DNA of 64,000 nt from DATFRX01 sp035630615 (GTDB lineage: Bacteria > Actinomycetota > Actinomycetes > Propionibacteriales > Nocardioidaceae): contig DASQKI010000075.1 of NCBI GenBank assembly GCA_035630615.1, positions 1 through 64,000 on the forward strand, in the 5' to 3' direction. The translations under genes were made by a program, and so were the position numbers. The notes under the pieces were generated by a model. It was not told the DNA's origin. It made no database searches and was given only the letters and a program-made list of their open reading frames with translations. Shown one piece after another: positions 1 to 8,441 of the stretch (the first letter of the stretch is position 1; each line of letters begins with the position of its first letter).

Positions 1-1538
1 GCCACCACGTCGGGGCCGTACGGTGCCGCCATTGTGTCGACCAGCGTCTCGCCATGCTGCTGGAACCACGACCGCTCTGGCCCGGTGCTCGGCAGGTTCG
101 TTCCATGGAGCAGGTAATCGTCGCCGTTGTCAGAAAGCCGGTAGCTGGCGATCACGTCCGGCAGGTCGAGAATTGCCTCCGCCGCCTCCTGCTTCCTTGC
201 CGTCGAGGTGTCGTTGAGCCAGGCTGCAATGTGTGCATCTTGGTAGGAGAACCGCAGGTTGGTCTCGCCGCCCGGCGGCGTCAGCGCGTCTCTCAACTGC
301 CGGATCGCCGGGCTCGGATCCAGGTACGCCTCGTCAGCGTCCTGCCCGTAGTACCAGTTGCAGTCGGAACGCAGCGCCGACGGCGATGTCGGTGTTGCGG
401 GATCGCAAGCGTTGATGTTGGTGCCCACGGTGAACGTGTCGAGCCGCCCGTTGAAATGCTTGCCGGTCTGCGCGGCGTGATCGGCGGTGACGACCACCAG
501 GGTCTCGTCGAGCAGACCCTGCTCTCGGAGCGCGTCCATCAACCTGCCGACCTGCTGGTCGGCCGTCTGCGCGATGAACGGCAGGTGCCGCATCTGCTGC
601 TCGGAGCCGGGATTGCCGCGGACGCTGTCGTCAGGTCCCCACATGTGACCGAGCTTGTCGATGCCGCCGAGGCTGACCATCATCCCGCGCCAGTCGGGGT
701 CGTTCTCGATCACGGTGATGGCCGCGTCGGTCGACCAGATGTCGCCGCCGAGGTGGGCCGGGTCGAAGCCGGGCACGAACCGGTTGCCGTCCAGGTTGTA
801 GATCCGCCCGGGCGAGATGGTCCCCGTTCCGTACGCGTTGGCGGCCTGCCAGGTCCACCAGCGGTTGCACGGCTCGCTGAGTCCGAAGTACGCCGGCGCC
901 GAGTTGTTGGCGTCCTCCGGGCTGCGCCAGCCCGACTGCCCGTCGCAGCTGGTGGCCGAGCTGCCTCGGCTCTGCAGGATGATGTCTTCCGGATCCGTGC
1001 CGGTCCCGTCGCCGGCTGCCGAGCTGGTATTGCCCGCCGTGCAGACGGCGGTCCGCTTCTGTGCGAGGGACACGAACTTCGACGTCTCGCCGAACTCGTC
1101 GTCGAGGTAGTCCGGGAGCTTCTTGTAACCGCCGGCCTCAATCAGCGCCTTGAACTGACTACACGACATGCTCGAGGTGATGTAGTAGGCGCCCGCGGTT
1201 CCGAGGATGCCATCGACGTCGCGGTAGACCTCGTTGGACCAACCCAGGTTCTTCGGAAGCTGGCCGCTCGTGACCACGCCGTGGCTGATCACGGTCTCGG
1301 CCGCCATGTGCCCGACCATGCCGTTGCGGAAGTTGACGCCGTTTCGCATCAGCTCCTGCACGTTGCGCATCTTGTAGCGCTCGATCGTGTCGGGACTCGC
1401 CTGATCCAAGACGAGAATGATCACCCGCGTCGGCGAGTCGGACGACTCGGGTGCCTCGGCGTCGGCGCTCGGCATGGCGAGCAGACCGACCAGCACCCCG
1501 ATCCCGAGCAGCGCCCCGACGATCCTGCGGCTGTCCAT
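1..1538 (-). CDS. Alkaline-phosphatase-superfamily secreted hydrolase (3' end outside window)
   Basis: Reading from ATG at 1538 the protein opens with a Sec signal peptide (MDSRRIVGALLGIGVLVGLL, then a PSADA cleavage site). The mature part carries the metal-binding pattern of the alkaline phosphatase/sulfatase/nucleotide pyrophosphatase superfamily: VIILVLDQ with a metal-binding Asp, a likely Thr nucleophile in AAETVISHG, and TADHAAQTGKH with the Asp-His pair. A GGGAGG ribosome site lies 5 nt before the start. The frame stays open to the window edge (about 512 codons), so the C-terminus is missing. Several Cys pairs fit an exported protein. The substrate (phosphomonoester, diester or sulfate) cannot be told from sequence. 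It is transcribed away from the fabG4-like gene. Confidence 0.8.
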   Translation of the reverse strand, partial: MDSRRIVGALLGIGVLVGLLAMPSADAEAPESSDSPTRVIILVLDQASPDTIERYKMRNVQELMRNGVNFRNGMVGHMAAETVISHGVVTSGQLPKNLGWSNEVYRDVDGILGTAGAYYITSSMSCSQFKALIEAGGYKKLPDYLDDEFGETSKFVSLAQKRTAVCTAGNTSSAAGDGTGTDPEDIILQSRGSSATSCDGQSGWRSPEDANNSAPAYFGLSEPCNRWWTWQAANAYGTGTISPGRIYNLDGNRFVPGFDPAHLGGDIWSTDAAITVIENDPDWRGMMVSLGGIDKLGHMWGPDDSVRGNPGSEQQMRHLPFIAQTADQQVGRLMDALREQGLLDETLVVVTADHAAQTGKHFNGRLDTFTVGTNINACDPATPTSPSALRSDCNWYYGQDADEAYLDPSPAIRQLRDALTPPGGETNLRFSYQDAHIAAWLNDTSTARKQEAAEAILDLPDVIASYRLSDNGDDYLLHGTNLPSTGPERSWFQQHGETLVDTMAAPYGPDVV

Positions 1539-1667
1539 GTCGACCTCCCATGTCCTGAGGGAGCAATCCAGCCGAGATGCTGTGGCGTACGCGCCGAGGA
1601 ACTGCCTGACCTTCGAGGACATGATCTGTCTACCCACACGCCTGGCAGCCGTCAAGGATGCTGGCGG

Positions 1668-1730
1668 ACTATACAGCTGTGGACCGCATTGCAACTACGA
1701 GTTACAGTCGGGACTCCGACGTCGAATACT
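1668..1730. promoter_or_regulatory. Divergent promoter region with AACT-ACG-AGTT inverted repeat
   Basis: For the + strand, TTACAG (1702-1707) and AATACT (1725-1730) are separated by 17 bp, giving a sigma70-like promoter about 32 nt before the FabG4-like start. For the - strand, TATAGT (1673-1668) is a -10 candidate with TTGCAA about 15 bp upstream. Between them lies the perfect inverted repeat AACT-ACG-AGTT (1693-1703), placed where a regulator could control both directions. Seen in sequence; regulator unknown. Confidence 0.4.
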
Positions 1731-1762
1731 GCCGGTATGCGAAAGATGGGACACAGCCACCA

Positions 1763-3109
1763 ATGAGTGACCGCTACCAATCGCTGGCCAACACCCCGCT
1801 CGGCAAGTTGGTGGTCAAGAACCTCGGCCTCCCCAACCCTCCGATCCTCCGGCGCTACCGCGAAGGCGATCCGCTGGTCGACGGCACCGTACTCCTCGGG
1901 GCCGCGCCAGGCAGCCGGGCGCTCGGCAGCATCCACAAGCAGCTCGGCACGCTCGGCCTCGCGACCGCCGATCGGGCCGCCGACGGCGAGCGCTATCGAG
2001 GGCTGGTCTTCGACGCCACCGGCATCGACTCGGTCGCCGGCCTCGCTGCCCTCCAGGAGTTTTTCACCCCCGTACTCCGCTCGCTCCGATCGTGTCCTCG
2101 GGTCCTCGTCGTCGGCATCCCGCCCGAGCTCGCCGCGCACGAGTCGGGAGCCGTCGCGCAGCGAGCCCTCGAGGGATTCACCCGCTCGCTGGCCAAGGAG
2201 ATCGGACGCGGCGGCACGGTCCAGTTGCTCTACGTCGCCCCACCGGCCGGTGACTCGCTCGGCTCTACGCTCGGGTTCTTCCTGTCCCCGAAGTCTGCGT
2301 ACGTCTCCGGCCAGGTCGTCTGGGTCGGCGCCGGCGGACTCACCGACGCGCCCGAGGCCTCCGACCTGGCCCGGCCGCTGACCGACAAAGTCGCCCTGGT
2401 GACCGGCGCGTCCCGCGGCATCGGCGAGGCGATCGCCCGAGTGCTGCATCGCGACGGCGCGACGATCGTCGGGCTCGACGTCGCGCAGGCGGCCGACCCG
2501 CTCACCGCCCTGATGACCGAGCTCGACGGCTCGCCGATCACGCTCGACGTCACCTCCCCCGACGCGCCGCAGCGCATCGCCGCCAAGCTCGGTGAGCTGC
2601 ACGGTGGCGTCGACATCGTCGTCCACAATGCCGGCATCATTCGCGACAAGAAGCTCGCCAACATGGACGCCGAGCGCTGGTCGTCGGTCCTCGAGGTCAA
2701 CCTGGCCGCGCCGCAGCGCATCACCGACGAGCTGCTCGAGCAGCAGACCCTGCGCGACGACGGCCGAATCATCGGGGTCGCGTCGATCGCCGGGATCGCC
2801 GGCAACGTCGGGCAGACCAACTACGGTGCGTCGAAGGCTGGCGTCATCGGACTCGTCCAGGCGCTCGCGCCCCGCGCGGCGGCCCGACGGATCACGGCCA
2901 ACGCCGTCGCTCCCGGTCTGATCGACACCGAGATGATGGCGAAGATCCCGCTCCCGACGCGGGAGGTGGCCCGCCGGATGAGTTCGCTGAGCCAGGCCGG
3001 GCTTCCGATCGACGTCGCGGAGACGATCGCCTGGTATGCGCATCCGGGCTCGGCCGCGATCACCGGCAACGTCGTGCGGGTCTGCGGGCAGAACCTGGTC
3101 GGGGCATGA
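1763..3109 (+). CDS. High-molecular-weight 3-oxoacyl-ACP/CoA reductase, FabG4-like
   Basis: This 448-residue short-chain dehydrogenase has the two-part build of mycobacterial FabG4: an N-terminal flavodoxin-like domain (about residues 1-200) without a working active site, then a classical SDR domain. The SDR half shows VTGASRGIGE for NAD(P) binding, HNAGIIRD, and the Ser-Tyr-Lys active site (VASIAG then TNYGASKAG). Such enzymes reduce 3-oxoacyl-CoA or ACP to the 3-hydroxy form. The downstream MaoC dehydratase overlaps by 4 nt (ATGA). The pair copies the M. tuberculosis fabG4-htdX (Rv0242c-Rv0241c) arrangement, although the fadA2 thiolase next door there is absent. I chose ATG 1763 because homology begins there; the frame stays open upstream to 1658. 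Confidence 0.85.
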   Translation: MSDRYQSLANTPLGKLVVKNLGLPNPPILRRYREGDPLVDGTVLLGAAPGSRALGSIHKQLGTLGLATADRAADGERYRGLVFDATGIDSVAGLAALQEFFTPVLRSLRSCPRVLVVGIPPELAAHESGAVAQRALEGFTRSLAKEIGRGGTVQLLYVAPPAGDSLGSTLGFFLSPKSAYVSGQVVWVGAGGLTDAPEASDLARPLTDKVALVTGASRGIGEAIARVLHRDGATIVGLDVAQAADPLTALMTELDGSPITLDVTSPDAPQRIAAKLGELHGGVDIVVHNAGIIRDKKLANMDAERWSSVLEVNLAAPQRITDELLEQQTLRDDGRIIGVASIAGIAGNVGQTNYGASKAGVIGLVQALAPRAAARRITANAVAPGLIDTEMMAKIPLPTREVARRMSSLSQAGLPIDVAETIAWYAHPGSAAITGNVVRVCGQNLVGA

Positions 3110-4020
3110 GCGTGACCAGGGACGATCCGGCGAGCACGCGGATCTACGACTCCCCGCCGTGGATGCCGCCGCTCCTCGTCAAGGCGGCGCTGCCGGCGAT
3201 CCCAGGCCTGGCGAAGCTCCCTGGCCTCCGACGGCGCACGACGATAGCGCCGGACCTCGCGCTCGTGCGGCAGGGCGTCCGGGTCGACCCGGGTCACCTG
3301 GCCAGGTACGTCGACGTGTGCGACTTCGCGCTCGCGGACACGCTGCCGGCGACGTACCCCCACATCGAGGCCTTCGCGCTGCACCTGGCGCTGATGACCG
3401 ACCGCGACTTCCCGTTTCCGCCGATTGGCACCGTCCACGCGGCCAACACGATCCGGCAGGTCCGCCCGATGCGGGTCGACGAGACGTTCGATCTGACGGT
3501 CTATGCCGCCGACCTTCGACCGCATCCGAAGGGTCGCCTGATCGACATCGTCACGGCCGCGACCGTCGACGGCGAGATCGTCTGGCAGGAGACGACGACC
3601 GTCTTGCGACGCGGCCGCCGCGATCCGGACGTTGCCGACACGCTCCCGCTCCGCGACGTCGACGCCCCCATCGGGCCGGGTCGCTGGCTGCTTCCCGGCG
3701 GACTCGGTCGCCGCTACGCCGGTGTCTCGGGCGACCACAACCCGATCCACCTCTACGCGGTCACCGCCAAGGCGTTCGGCTTCTCGCGCCAGATCGTCCA
3801 CGGCATGTGGACCAAGGCCCGCTGCCTCGCGGCTCTCCAGCCGCACCTCCCCGACGCCTACGCGGTCACGGTCGCGTTTCGGCGGCCGATCATGCTGCCC
3901 GGCTCGGTCCGGTTCGGCATCGACGACTCCGACAGTCGCATCGCCTTCGGTGTGACCGGGGGCCGAGATGCGGCTCCCCATCTCGTCGGCATCGTGACCC
4001 CCGACGATTCGATCCGGTGA
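3106..4020 (+). CDS. MaoC-type 3-hydroxyacyl-thioester dehydratase, HtdX-like
   Basis: A 304-residue double-hotdog protein of the MaoC/R-hydratase family. The C-terminal hotdog holds the hydratase motif: YAGVSGDHNPIHLY with the catalytic Asp and His, followed by IVHGMWTKAR. The N-terminal half (FALADTLPATYPH onward) is the second, substrate-binding hotdog. It should interconvert 3-hydroxyacyl-CoA and trans-2-enoyl-CoA, the step after the FabG4-like reductase. Start ATG 3106 overlaps the reductase stop, so the two are translationally coupled. Family and synteny point to HtdX (Rv0241c); chain-length preference is unknown. Confidence 0.85.
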   Translation: MSVTRDDPASTRIYDSPPWMPPLLVKAALPAIPGLAKLPGLRRRTTIAPDLALVRQGVRVDPGHLARYVDVCDFALADTLPATYPHIEAFALHLALMTDRDFPFPPIGTVHAANTIRQVRPMRVDETFDLTVYAADLRPHPKGRLIDIVTAATVDGEIVWQETTTVLRRGRRDPDVADTLPLRDVDAPIGPGRWLLPGGLGRRYAGVSGDHNPIHLYAVTAKAFGFSRQIVHGMWTKARCLAALQPHLPDAYAVTVAFRRPIMLPGSVRFGIDDSDSRIAFGVTGGRDAAPHLVGIVTPDDSIR

Positions 4021-4034
4021 TCAGGAGGAACGAC

Positions 4035-5900
4035 ATGTCCCGTCTGCTGAGCATCGTCGCCGTGGCCGCACTCACGTTCGTCGGTGCGGCGGGACCGTCG
4101 GCTTCGTCGGCTTCGGCGGCCGCTTCGGCGGCTGGGTCGGCTGCGTCGGCTTCGGCGGCATGGCGGCCGCGACCGCCGGAGTACGCGGGCGTGACCGCGA
4201 CCCGAGACGTGCCGATCCCGATGTCGGACGGAGTACGGCTGTTCGCCGACGTCTATCGGCCGGCCCGGGCCGACGGTACGGTCGTGGGCCGCCGGTTGCC
4301 GGTATTGGTGGTGCTCACGGCGTACAACAAGTCGACGCCGATGACCGCCCCCGACTACCTTGTCCGGCGCGGCTATGTCATGGTCCAGGTCGACGTGCGT
4401 GGCACCGGCAGCTCTGAAGGCACCTGGTCGGCGTTCGGCAAGCGTGAGCAGCGTGACGGCGCCGAGGTAGTCGAATGGGCGCACGCGCGGGCTCGTCCCT
4501 GGAGCGACGGCCGGATCGGCATGCTCGGACCCTCGTATCTCGGCATCGGCCAGCTCTTCACGGCCGCCCGACATCCCGCCGGCCTCAAAGCGATCTTCCC
4601 CACCGTGCCGTCCGGCGACGTCTACCGCGACGTGGTGGCCTCCGGTGGCCAACTCGACCTCGGATTCATCCCGCTCTGGCTCGGCCTCGTCACGGTCACC
4701 GGTGTGATCCCGCCGGCGTATGCCGCGACCGACCCGGCCGGCGCGCTCGGCGCCTTGCTGAGTCACGTCGCCGGCGCGGCGAGATTCCAGGGTCCGCTGC
4801 TGACCGATGCCATCGCAGGCGGCGACTCGGCCTACGACGGCGCGTTCTACCGGACCCGCTCGCCGCTGTCGGTCATCGATCGGGTCGACGTACCCACCTT
4901 CATCGTCGGCGGCGAATACGACCTGTTCCAGCGCGGCGAGCCGATGCTGTTCGACGCGCTGCAGGCGGGCGGAGTGCCGACCAAGCTGGTGTTCGGGCCG
5001 TGGAACCACCTTCAGGCGTCCCTGGCGCCGAGCCTGGCCGGCACCGGCCTGCGCTCGCTCGACGCCCTGCAGCTGCGGTGGTTCGACCGTTGGGTCAAGG
5101 GCCGGCCGGATCCCTCGCTCAACCGTGACATCGCGCCGATCACCTACTACGAGCAGGGTTCGGACCGCTGGCGGACCGCACGGCACTGGCTCGACGACGA
5201 CATCGCGGCTCGATCCTGGCGGTTGTCGGGCACCGCGCGACCGGCCGCGCCGGGCCAACTGACGCGGGGCGACGCGACCGGCGGAGCCGACGCTGTGCTG
5301 CCGATCCCCGTGGCCGGCCTGTGCACGCGCAGCGCGTCCCAATGGACGGCGGGCGTGCTGAGTGGCATGGGTCCGCTGACCAACCCTTGCGACAGCGACA
5401 ACCGGCTCAACGACCTCGCCGGCACGTCGTACGAGACGGCGCCGCTGCGACGCCCGGTCGACCTGCTCGGCCCGATCAACGCCCGGCTGTACGTCTCGAC
5501 CACGACCCACGACGGCATGCTGTCGGTGCATGTCGAGGACGTCGCGCCCGACGGTACGGCGACTCGGCTCACCGGAGGGTGGCAGGTCATCAGCCTTCGG
5601 GCGCTCGATCGCGATCGGACCGTCCGCCGCGACGGCGAGATCCTGCAGCCCTATCACCCGTTCACTCGGGCGTCGAAGCGGCCCGTCCAGCCGGGCCGGG
5701 TGGTCCGTGTCGATGTCGAAGTCTTTCCGACGGGGGCCCGGCTGGGAGTCGGGCATCGGCTGCGCATGACGATTCAGGCGTTCGACGTGCCCCATCTGGC
5801 ACCGACGCTGCCGGACGCCCTCAATACGCTCGGGGTGATCACCGTCCATCACTCGGCTCGCTATCCGTCGCGGGTGACGCTTCCGGTCCGGCAGCACTGA
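4035..5900 (+). CDS. Secreted CocE/NonD-family hydrolase (peptidase S15 fold)
   Basis: A 621-residue alpha/beta hydrolase with AGGAGG 6 nt before ATG 4035. Residues 1-20 form a signal peptide, followed by an unusual Ala/Ser-only stretch to about residue 41. The catalytic triad can be placed: Ser167 in GPSYLG, Asp in GGEYDLFQ, His in GPWNHLQ. A C-terminal jelly-roll (LLGPINARLYVST, VHVEDVAPDGTA) completes the CocE/X-Pro dipeptidyl-peptidase layout. Members cleave esters or amides; the substrate here is unknown. It follows the lipid genes by 14 nt and probably shares their transcript. An exported acyl-ester or peptide hydrolase is the safest description. Confidence 0.85.
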   Translation: MSRLLSIVAVAALTFVGAAGPSASSASAAASAAGSAASASAAWRPRPPEYAGVTATRDVPIPMSDGVRLFADVYRPARADGTVVGRRLPVLVVLTAYNKSTPMTAPDYLVRRGYVMVQVDVRGTGSSEGTWSAFGKREQRDGAEVVEWAHARARPWSDGRIGMLGPSYLGIGQLFTAARHPAGLKAIFPTVPSGDVYRDVVASGGQLDLGFIPLWLGLVTVTGVIPPAYAATDPAGALGALLSHVAGAARFQGPLLTDAIAGGDSAYDGAFYRTRSPLSVIDRVDVPTFIVGGEYDLFQRGEPMLFDALQAGGVPTKLVFGPWNHLQASLAPSLAGTGLRSLDALQLRWFDRWVKGRPDPSLNRDIAPITYYEQGSDRWRTARHWLDDDIAARSWRLSGTARPAAPGQLTRGDATGGADAVLPIPVAGLCTRSASQWTAGVLSGMGPLTNPCDSDNRLNDLAGTSYETAPLRRPVDLLGPINARLYVSTTTHDGMLSVHVEDVAPDGTATRLTGGWQVISLRALDRDRTVRRDGEILQPYHPFTRASKRPVQPGRVVRVDVEVFPTGARLGVGHRLRMTIQAFDVPHLAPTLPDALNTLGVITVHHSARYPSRVTLPVRQH

Positions 5901-5913
5901 GCGGACCTGTTTG

Positions 5914-5938
5914 GCGAGGACACGCGGGCGTGTCTCGC
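5914..5938 (+). terminator. Hairpin after the CocE gene
   Basis: GACACG (5919-5924) pairs with CGTGTC (5929-5934) across a CGGG loop; GCGA/TCGC extends the stem past a one-base bulge to 10 bp. It lies 13 nt after the stop codon. No T-run follows, as is common for actinobacterial terminators. Confidence 0.45.
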
Positions 5939-5963
5939 GAAATGGGTCCTCTCAGGGGGTGCG

Positions 5964-5969
5964 TAGGGT
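5964..5969 (+). promoter_or_regulatory. Leaderless -10 box TAGGGT
   Basis: TAGGGT ends 6 nt before the ATG at 5976 and no Shine-Dalgarno sequence is present, the pattern expected for a leaderless mRNA. Confidence 0.45.
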
Positions 5970-5975
5970 CGGGGC

Positions 5976-6962
5976 ATGCGGATCCTGATCATCGGCGGCA
6001 CTCGCTTCGTCGGGCGCCACATCGCCGAGGCGGCACTGGCCGCCGGACACGACCTGACCCTGCTGCATCGCGGCAAGTCCAAACCCGACGTCCTGACCGA
6101 CGCCGAGCACCTCCTCGCCGACCGTGACGGCGACCTGTCGATCCTCGACGGTCGGAGCTTCGACGCGACGGTCGACGTCTGCGCCTACTGGCCCCGCCAG
6201 GTCCGGTCGCTCGCCGGCGCACTCGGCGATCGGGGCGGTCAGCACGTCTACATCTCGTCGGTCTCCGCGTACCGCGACACCGACCGGCCCGGCGGTGACG
6301 AGTCGATCCCGCTGGCGACCCTCGACCCAGGCGCCGACCCGGACGACATCGAGATGTCGGAGACCACGTACGGGCCGCTGAAGGCGCTCTGCGAGCAGGC
6401 CGCCGTTGACGCGTACGGCGCCGACAGAGTCACCATCGTGCGGCCCAGCTACGTCGTCGGTCCCTACGATCCGACCGGCCGGTTCACCTGGTGGGTCGAC
6501 CGGATCGCCCGTGGCGGCCCGGTCCTGTGCCCCGGCCCGGCTGACTCCCCGATGCAGCTGATCGACGCCCGCGACCAGGGCGCCTGGGTCGTCCGCCTCG
6601 TCGAGTCGGGAACGACCGGGGCCTTCCACAGTTGCTCGCCGGAGCCGCCGTGGTCGTTCGCCGACATGGTCGACGCGATCGCGGAGACCCTCGACGCGAA
6701 GATCGAGCCGGTGTGGGTCGGCGGCCCGGCGCTGCGAGCCGAGGGAGTCGACGGCGGCGACCTGCCGCTGTGGTCAGAGGGCGCCGACGAACAGGTGCTC
6801 GCCCTCGATGCGTCGGCGGCGCGCGCAAGCGGACTGACACCGCGCCCGGTGGCCGAGACGATCCGCGACACCGCGCAATGGATGGCGTCGGCGTCGTGGC
6901 AGCGCGAGGGATCCGGGCTCGACCCGGAGCGCGAGGACGACCTGCGGGCTCGACTCGGCTGA
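5976..6962 (+). CDS. NAD-dependent epimerase/dehydratase (extended SDR)
   Basis: A 328-residue extended SDR. The N-terminus has the Rossmann motif GGTRFVG (residues 7-13), then SSVSAY as the catalytic Ser region and TYGPLK as the Tyr-x-x-x-Lys pair. VVGPYDPTGRF is the usual strand before the substrate loop. Actinobacterial proteins of this type are often annotated as reductases or epimerases acting on nucleotide sugars, but the substrate cannot be read from sequence. The C-terminus (DPEREDDLRARLG) is acidic and probably outside the core. It stands alone: its own leaderless promoter precedes it and a convergent DinB-like gene ends 14 nt after it. Confidence 0.75.
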   Translation: MRILIIGGTRFVGRHIAEAALAAGHDLTLLHRGKSKPDVLTDAEHLLADRDGDLSILDGRSFDATVDVCAYWPRQVRSLAGALGDRGGQHVYISSVSAYRDTDRPGGDESIPLATLDPGADPDDIEMSETTYGPLKALCEQAAVDAYGADRVTIVRPSYVVGPYDPTGRFTWWVDRIARGGPVLCPGPADSPMQLIDARDQGAWVVRLVESGTTGAFHSCSPEPPWSFADMVDAIAETLDAKIEPVWVGGPALRAEGVDGGDLPLWSEGADEQVLALDASAARASGLTPRPVAETIRDTAQWMASASWQREGSGLDPEREDDLRARLG

Positions 6963-6976
6963 CGCGTGTTGGTCGG

Positions 6977-7486
6977 CTACGTGGTGGCTTCGCCCGTGGC
7001 GTCGCCTGGCAGGAGGGCCAGGAGCTGTTTCGCGTGGCCCGGTAGCTCGACGTCGGCGAGGCCGGTGATGATGTCCCTCAGCGGCACGGGCTGGTCGACC
7101 AGGAGTGTGTCGTTGGACAGCAGCAGGGTCGGCACGAGTGTGTCGAGCTCGGTCTCACTCAAGGCGGGTCCGCCGAGTGTGCAGAGGGCATCTGCCTGAA
7201 GGCTGATACGGTCCCGGAGTCCTTCGTTGCCGCCCGCGAGCGTGATGACGCGTTCGATGGTCCAAGCGTCGTGCGCGATGCGGTTGTCGTAGGTCGTGTT
7301 GGCTCCCGAAGCGACAGCGGAGACGGCGGCGATGGTCGTGGCATTGATGATGGCGATGTGCGCCAGAATCTGGTCGGCGTTCCATTCGCCGGTCGGCGGG
7401 ACGGGATTCGGGTTGCCCGAGTCGGCCACTGTGGCGGCAGCGTCCAGCAGCGCGTGGTAGGCGTCCCGAAGCGGGGTCGTGTCCAT
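6977..7486 (-). CDS. DinB-like four-helix protein of unknown function
   Basis: A 169-residue protein with the DinB/maleylpyruvate-isomerase-like start: PPTGEWNADQILAHIAIIN, where a His follows the W-x-x-x-x-I-x-x-H pattern. The usual second and third metal-binding His are less clear (DNRIAHDAW is one candidate, ELPGHAKQLL another). DinB-fold proteins in actinobacteria often act as thiol-dependent transferases, but no function is proven for this type. AAGGAAG before ATG 7486 acts as ribosome site. It lies 43 nt downstream of tesB on the same strand and may be co-transcribed. Confidence 0.55.
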   Translation of the reverse strand: MDTTPLRDAYHALLDAAATVADSGNPNPVPPTGEWNADQILAHIAIINATTIAAVSAVASGANTTYDNRIAHDAWTIERVITLAGGNEGLRDRISLQADALCTLGGPALSETELDTLVPTLLLSNDTLLVDQPVPLRDIITGLADVELPGHAKQLLALLPGDATGEATT

Positions 7487-7529
7487 CGTGTCTTCCTTCT
7501 GTTGTCGTGCGCGGAGGAGGTGCGAAATG

Positions 7530-8399
7530 TCAATCGGCCCGGATCGGCCGGATCAAGCCCTCCTGCGCGACCGTCGCGACCAGCGTGCCGTCCTGGGCGA
7601 AGATTCGCGCGGTCGCGAGGCCCCGACCGCCCTGCGCCGAGGGTGAGTACTGGTCGTAAAGCAGCCATTGGTCGGACCGGACTGGGCGGTGGAACCACAT
7701 CGCGTGGTCGAGCGAGGCAGCCTGAATCGACGGATCGCCGATCAGCACGGGATGCGGCACCAGCGCGACTCCGAGCAGCGTGAGGTCGCTGGCGTAGGTG
7801 AGCACGCACGCGTCGAGCGTCCGATCGTCGGGCAAGTCGCCGTGGGCCCGAAACCAGGCCCGCGCCTGCGCCGGCCGCTGCTCTGCCGACAGCCCGCCGT
7901 CTGGGCGTGTGTCCCCGACGTAGCGCACCTCGAGGGCCGACCACTCCTGCCGCCACGAGTCGGCGGCTCGCTTGCTGATGCCGCCGAGCAGCTCGGCGAG
8001 GTCGGGACACTCCTCCGGCGCCGGCACCGCGGGCATCGCGTCCTGGTGGTCGTATCCCGGCTCGTCGAGGTGGTAAGACGCGGTCAGATAGAAGATCACC
8101 CGCCCGTGCTGCCGGGCCTCGACGCGCCGGGTGCTGAACGAACCGCCGTCGCGAATCCGCTGCACGTCGTAGATGATCGGGATCGCCGTGTCGCCTCCGC
8201 GCAGGAAGTACGCGTGCAGCGAATGCACATGGCGCGCCCGATGGACCGTACGGCTGGCGGCCATCAGCGCCTGCGCGGCGACCTGGCCACCGAAGACGCG
8301 TTGCAAGGTCGATCGGGGCGGCTGGGCGCCCCGGAAGAGGTCTTCCTCGATCTGTTCGAGGTCGAGGATCGCGACGAGCTCGGCTACTGACGTCGGCAC
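7530..8399 (-). CDS. tesB: Acyl-CoA thioesterase II
   Basis: A 289-residue TesB-type double-hotdog thioesterase that hydrolyses acyl-CoA to free acid and CoA. Diagnostic motifs are FGGQVAAQAL, HSLHAYFLRGG and DHAMWFHRP. The active-site trio known from E. coli TesB (Asp, Thr/Ser, Gln) can be matched to Asp in YASDLTLL, Ser in QAASLDH and Gln in QEGLIR. Start is GTG 8399. Downstream is the DinB-like gene. Family length is normal and no damage is seen. Physiological substrates are probably medium- to long-chain acyl-CoAs. Confidence 0.9.
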   Translation of the reverse strand: MPTSVAELVAILDLEQIEEDLFRGAQPPRSTLQRVFGGQVAAQALMAASRTVHRARHVHSLHAYFLRGGDTAIPIIYDVQRIRDGGSFSTRRVEARQHGRVIFYLTASYHLDEPGYDHQDAMPAVPAPEECPDLAELLGGISKRAADSWRQEWSALEVRYVGDTRPDGGLSAEQRPAQARAWFRAHGDLPDDRTLDACVLTYASDLTLLGVALVPHPVLIGDPSIQAASLDHAMWFHRPVRSDQWLLYDQYSPSAQGGRGLATARIFAQDGTLVATVAQEGLIRPIRAD

Positions 8400-8441
8400 G
8401 CCCTCGATCCTGTCAGACCGGGCGAACCGTGCCGGGCGAGG

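Noticed and set aside
1658..1762. Upstream extension of the FabG4-like protein
   Set aside because: It would run through both promoter candidates and has no homology to the family N-terminus.
54..1766. Long + strand open frame opposite the phosphatase gene
   Set aside because: It is a GC-rich antisense shadow with no family features; the minus-strand protein has signal peptide and catalytic motifs.
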